From Rhodobacterales bacterium (GTDB lineage Bacteria; Pseudomonadota; Alphaproteobacteria; Rhodobacterales; Rhodobacteraceae), in assembly GCA_013298485.1 (NCBI GenBank), contig JAAFHS010000069.1, positions 1-8,875 of the forward strand: a stretch of DNA of 8,875 nucleotides. The letters are read 5' to 3'. Under the pieces are notes generated by a model. That model had not been told where the DNA came from, searched no databases, and saw only the letters and a program-made list of their open reading frames with translations. Both the position numbers and the translations under genes were made by a program. Each line of letters opens with the position of its first letter. Within the stretch, counting starts at the first letter, position 1. Positions 6,293 through 8,875 of the stretch are shown here, piece after piece.

Positions 6293-8875
6293 CACTGCGG
6301 GCCGCGCGCATGGCGCGCCTGCGCGCCATCGCATCCAGGCGGGAATCGGCGCGGGTGTTTTCGACAGGCACGGGCGCGGGCGTGTCGCCAAGGTGGCGGG
6401 CGAGGGCGTCAAGCGTGGGAAAGCGGAAGATGTCGGTGATAGTCAGGCGGGTCGTGCCCAGCGCGGCCTTGATGTCGCGGTGCGCCTGCACGGCCAGCAG
6501 GGAATGGCCGCCAAGGGCAAAGAAGTTATCCTGCGCGCCGACATGGGGCACGCCCAGGATGCGTTGCCAGATGACGGCGATCTTGGCGGCGGCACCCTGG
6601 ATGGGCGGGCCTGCGACCGCTGGCGGCGGCGTGGGACGGGTGGCTTGTGGCGCGGGCAGCGCGTTGCGGTCAACCTTGCGGTTGGGGGTCAGGGGGAAGG
6701 CGGGCAGGTGGACGTAATGCGTGGGGCGCATGTGATCGGGCAAGCGGGCTGCGGCATCACGCAGGGCGGGTTCGGATGCGGTGCCAGTATGATAGGCCAC
6801 AAGACGCAGATCGCCGGGGGTATCTTCCCGCGCCAGCACGATGGCCTGGGTCACGCCCGCATGGGCATCAAGCACCGCCTCGATCTCGCCCAGTTCGATC
6901 CGGTAGCCGCGCAGTTTGACCTGATGATCGGTGCGGCCCAGAAAGTCGTTGCGGCCATCTGCGCGGCGGCGGACCAGATCGCCGGTGCGGTACATGCGGG
7001 CCCCCCAGGGGCAGGCACGGTCAGGCGTGACGAAGGGATCGGGCTGAAAACGGTCGGCCGTCAGATCGGCACGCTGCCAATAGCCGCGCGCGACACCGTC
7101 ACCGCCGATCCACAGCTCGCCTTCGGTGCCGTCGGGAACCGGGGACAGGGTGGCGTCAAGGACGTAGGTCTGGGTATTGGCGATGGGCGTGCCGATATTG
7201 CTGGTGGGTTCGGGGGTACCCACATCTTCGACGCATGACCAGATGGTGGTTTCGGTGGGGCCATACATGTTGAGGATGCGTGCATCCGTCGCCGCGCGCA
7301 GGTCGGTGACCAGGGCACCCGGCAACGCCTCGCCGCCGATCAGCAGGGTTTGCAGGTGGGCAAGCGCCGTGCGGCTGTCATCGTTCATCACCAGCATGCG
7401 GGCCATGGACGGCGTGCATTGCAGGTGGCTGGCCTTGTGGCGGATGATCTGGGCCGCGATGGAATAGTCATCCTGCAGGGGGTTGGCGGCGCGGACAACC
7501 TGGGCCAGCGGGCGCAAGCCATCAAGGACGGTTGCAGGCGCAATGCCGTAGTCGATCAGACAGGCAACCTCGGTCACGCCAATCGCCTTCAGCTGTGCCA
7601 CGCGGGCCAGGGCATCGTCCACGGTGCCGAAGAGGCCGGAGTCGTCGAAGTAACGCTGAAAGGCGAAATCGAGGATGGCGTCGAGTTCGTCGGACGCGAG
7701 GGCGGCAAGATCGATATCCGCAGGGTTGGTGACACCCTGCGGCTTCTTGAAGGCGGGAAAGGCCCAGGCATAGGTCTTGATCAGGCCCGCGGCGGCGCGC
7801 AGGTAGGCCTTCATCGGTTCGCGGGCCACATCGCGTGCCGCATCGCGCGTGGGCGCGATATAGGTGTGCAGCAGCAGGGTCACGGCGTGGTGCGCGGGAT
7901 CATGGCCAGCGGCCTGCAGGGCGGCGTGGTAGATCTTGATCTTGGCCGCGACCTCATCCACCGACTGGCCCAGCAGATGGGTCAGGACATTCGCGCCCAG
8001 ACCGCCCGCCTCGCGCCATGTCTCGGGGTTGCCTGCAGTGGTGACCCAGACGGGCAGGTCTTTCGACACCGGGCGGGGTTGGGTGGTCACGGCAAAAGTG
8101 CCCGTCGCGGTCGGGAAATCCACAGCCTCGCCGCGCCACAGGCGGCGGACCTGATCAATGCTGTTCAACAGCGCCAGTTTGTTGGCGGGTGGCGTGTTTT
8201 CCGGGCGCAGGACGAAATCGTCGGGCTGCCAGCCTGCGGCAAAGGCGATGCCCGCGCGCCCGTTTGTCAGGTTGTCGATCACCGCCCATTCCTCGGCAAT
8301 GCGCGCAGGATGGTGCAGGGGGGCGACGCAGGACCCGGCCCGCACGCCGATGTTTTTCGTGACTGCCGCCACGGCGGCCCCGGTGACGGACGGGTTGGGA
8401 TAGGGGCCGCCAAAGGCGTGGAAATGACGCTCGGGCGTCCAGACGGCGGTGAAGCCGTTGGCATCGGCGAATTTGGCCCCGGCGAGCAGCAGATCGTATT
8501 TCGCGGCCCCGACGCCATCATCATTGCCCCAGTAATAAAGCGAGAAATCCATGCCGCCCTGACCGGGGCCGTTGGACACCAAGGCGCGGTTTTCATCCGT
8601 GGTGATGATGACCTTGAAACCGCGCGTCAGGGTCCAGAACAATTCCAGCACGGAAATGTCGAAGGACAGGCTGGTCACGGCCATCCATACGCCGGGCGTG
8701 GTACCGATGCGCACGTCCATCCCGGCGAAAAAGTTGATGACATTGCGGTGTTCGACCATCACGCCCTTCGGCCTGCCGGTGGAGCCGGAGGTGTAGATCA
8801 CATAGGCGAGGTCGGCAGGGGTGGCGGTCAGGGCGGGGTCTGTGTCTGGGCCGATGACCGTGTCAATGGCAAGGA
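6285..8875 (-). CDS. Nonribosomal peptide synthetase, C-terminal part: A (interrupted by luciferase-like monooxygenase) - PCP
   Basis: The reading frame is open to the right window edge, so the N-terminus is missing; 862 residues are visible. Numbered from the edge, core A3 YTSGSTGRPKG is at 27-37 and A4 FDISVLELF at 71-79. The adenylation fold then stops, a luciferase-like domain occupies about 108-460, and it resumes with HLQCTPSM (483-490), A5 NMYGPTETT (535-543), A6 GELWIGGDGVARGYW (585-599), A7 YRTGDL (628-633), A8 (GRTDHQVKLRGYRIELGEIE, 646-665) and A10 NRKVDR (731-736). Specificity residues aligned to GrsA read D-I-L-Q-L-G-M-I-W-K, one difference from the published glycine code DILQLGLIWK. 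A carrier domain follows (DNFFALGGHSLL, Ser791), then a short Arg-rich tail ending ARSDA; no thioesterase, reductase or condensation domain follows. It is probably the terminal, glycine-loading and glycine-oxidising module of a longer assembly line. It is translationally linked to the PPTase gene. Confidence 0.93.
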   Translation of the reverse strand, partial: LAIDTVIGPDTDPALTATPADLAYVIYTSGSTGRPKGVMVEHRNVINFFAGMDVRIGTTPGVWMAVTSLSFDISVLELFWTLTRGFKVIITTDENRALVSNGPGQGGMDFSLYYWGNDDGVGAAKYDLLLAGAKFADANGFTAVWTPERHFHAFGGPYPNPSVTGAAVAAVTKNIGVRAGSCVAPLHHPARIAEEWAVIDNLTNGRAGIAFAAGWQPDDFVLRPENTPPANKLALLNSIDQVRRLWRGEAVDFPTATGTFAVTTQPRPVSKDLPVWVTTAGNPETWREAGGLGANVLTHLLGQSVDEVAAKIKIYHAALQAAGHDPAHHAVTLLLHTYIAPTRDAARDVAREPMKAYLRAAAGLIKTYAWAFPAFKKPQGVTNPADIDLAALASDELDAILDFAFQRYFDDSGLFGTVDDALARVAQLKAIGVTEVACLIDYGIAPATVLDGLRPLAQVVRAANPLQDDYSIAAQIIRHKASHLQCTPSMARMLVMNDDSRTALAHLQTLLIGGEALPGALVTDLRAATDARILNMYGPTETTIWSCVEDVGTPEPTSNIGTPIANTQTYVLDATLSPVPDGTEGELWIGGDGVARGYWQRADLTADRFQPDPFVTPDRACPWGARMYRTGDLVRRRADGRNDFLGRTDHQVKLRGYRIELGEIEAVLDAHAGVTQAIVLAREDTPGDLRLVAYHTGTASEPALRDAAARLPDHMRPTHYVHLPAFPLTPNRKVDRNALPAPQATRPTPPPAVAGPPIQGAAAKIAVIWQRILGVPHVGAQDNFFALGGHSLLAVQAHRDIKAALGTTRLTITDIFRFPTLDALARHLGDTPAPVPVENTRADSRLDAMARRRAMRAARSDA
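6399..6557 (-). other. Peptidyl carrier (thiolation) domain of the NRPS
   Basis: C-terminal carrier domain, the only one visible here. LGGHSLL contains the phosphopantetheine-accepting serine, encoded at 6503-6501, within the usual DNFFALGGHSLLAVQ context. Its sequence is intact, so the module should be loadable; the adjacent PPTase is the natural candidate for priming it. Confidence 0.9.
7496..8552 (-). other. Inserted luciferase-like FMN monooxygenase domain (MupA/Atu3671 type)
   Basis: Domain inside the NRPS, about 350 residues, entering near MDFSLYYWGNDD and leaving near LRPLAQVVRAANP. Family marks include FTAVWTPERHFHAFGG with PYPNPSV, the TKNIGVRAGSCVAPLHHP strand-loop, and IDNLTNGRAGIAFAAGWQPDDF, all typical of the bacterial-luciferase TIM barrel of this natural-product subfamily. 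It needs reduced flavin from a separate reductase, none of which is in the window. Insertion between A4 and A5 keeps both halves of the adenylation domain intact. Likely action is hydroxylation of the carrier-bound glycine; alpha-carbon attack is suggested by MtaG/MelG, but N-oxidation is also possible. Confidence 0.88.

Noticed and set aside
5669..6439. Plus-strand open frame of 256 codons opposite the PPTase
   Set aside because: Gly/Arg-rich with no motif, while the opposite strand encodes all PPTase motifs.
6393..7238. Plus-strand open frame of 281 codons opposite the NRPS
   Set aside because: Low-complexity Gly/Ala/Arg-rich translation opposite conserved adenylation motifs; typical shadow in GC-rich DNA.

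Overview
The window is GC-rich, tightly packed bacterial DNA with eight protein-coding genes and no RNA genes, mobile elements or CRISPR. Protein style (KdsB, CysQ and capsule-type genes together, an EntD-type phosphopantetheinyl transferase, a MupA/Atu3671-type luciferase-like domain) and base composition suggest an alphaproteobacterium, probably Rhodobacterales/Roseobacter group. This taxonomic call is inferred from protein character, not from a marker gene.

Left half (about 88-4750) is surface-polysaccharide territory. On the minus strand, in transcription order, lie cysQ (3'(2'),5'-bisphosphate nucleotidase), a KdsB-type CMP-sugar synthetase whose start overlaps the cysQ stop, galU (UDP-glucose pyrophosphorylase, with its own TATAAT promoter) and a family-2-like glycosyltransferase that probably begins at TTG. 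Divergent from cysQ, on the plus strand, is a KpsM/ABC-2-type polysaccharide export permease. The 120-base divergent gap carries a near-consensus sigma-70 promoter for the permease, a weaker one for cysQ, and a 13-base palindrome over both -10 regions. Together these genes could supply nucleotide-activated sugars, transfer sugars and export a capsule-like polymer. No ATPase (KpsT) partner lies within the window.

Right half (4758-8875), all minus strand, is a natural-product locus. The C-terminal part of a nonribosomal peptide synthetase enters from the right edge. Its adenylation domain is split between core motifs A4 and A5 by a complete luciferase-like flavin monooxygenase domain. The ten specificity residues read D-I-L-Q-L-G-M-I-W-K, essentially the known glycine code. 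A carrier domain follows and the protein ends without a thioesterase. A phosphopantetheinyl transferase gene overlaps its stop and could activate the carrier domain. Next comes an AraC-HTH/O6-methylguanine methyltransferase fusion, which converges tail-to-tail with the permease.

The most interesting object is the glycine-specific A-monooxygenase-A-PCP terminal module. It resembles the architecture known from MtaG/MelG (myxothiazol/melithiazol), where the monooxygenase makes a terminal amide. No gene-free stretch exceeds 300 bases.
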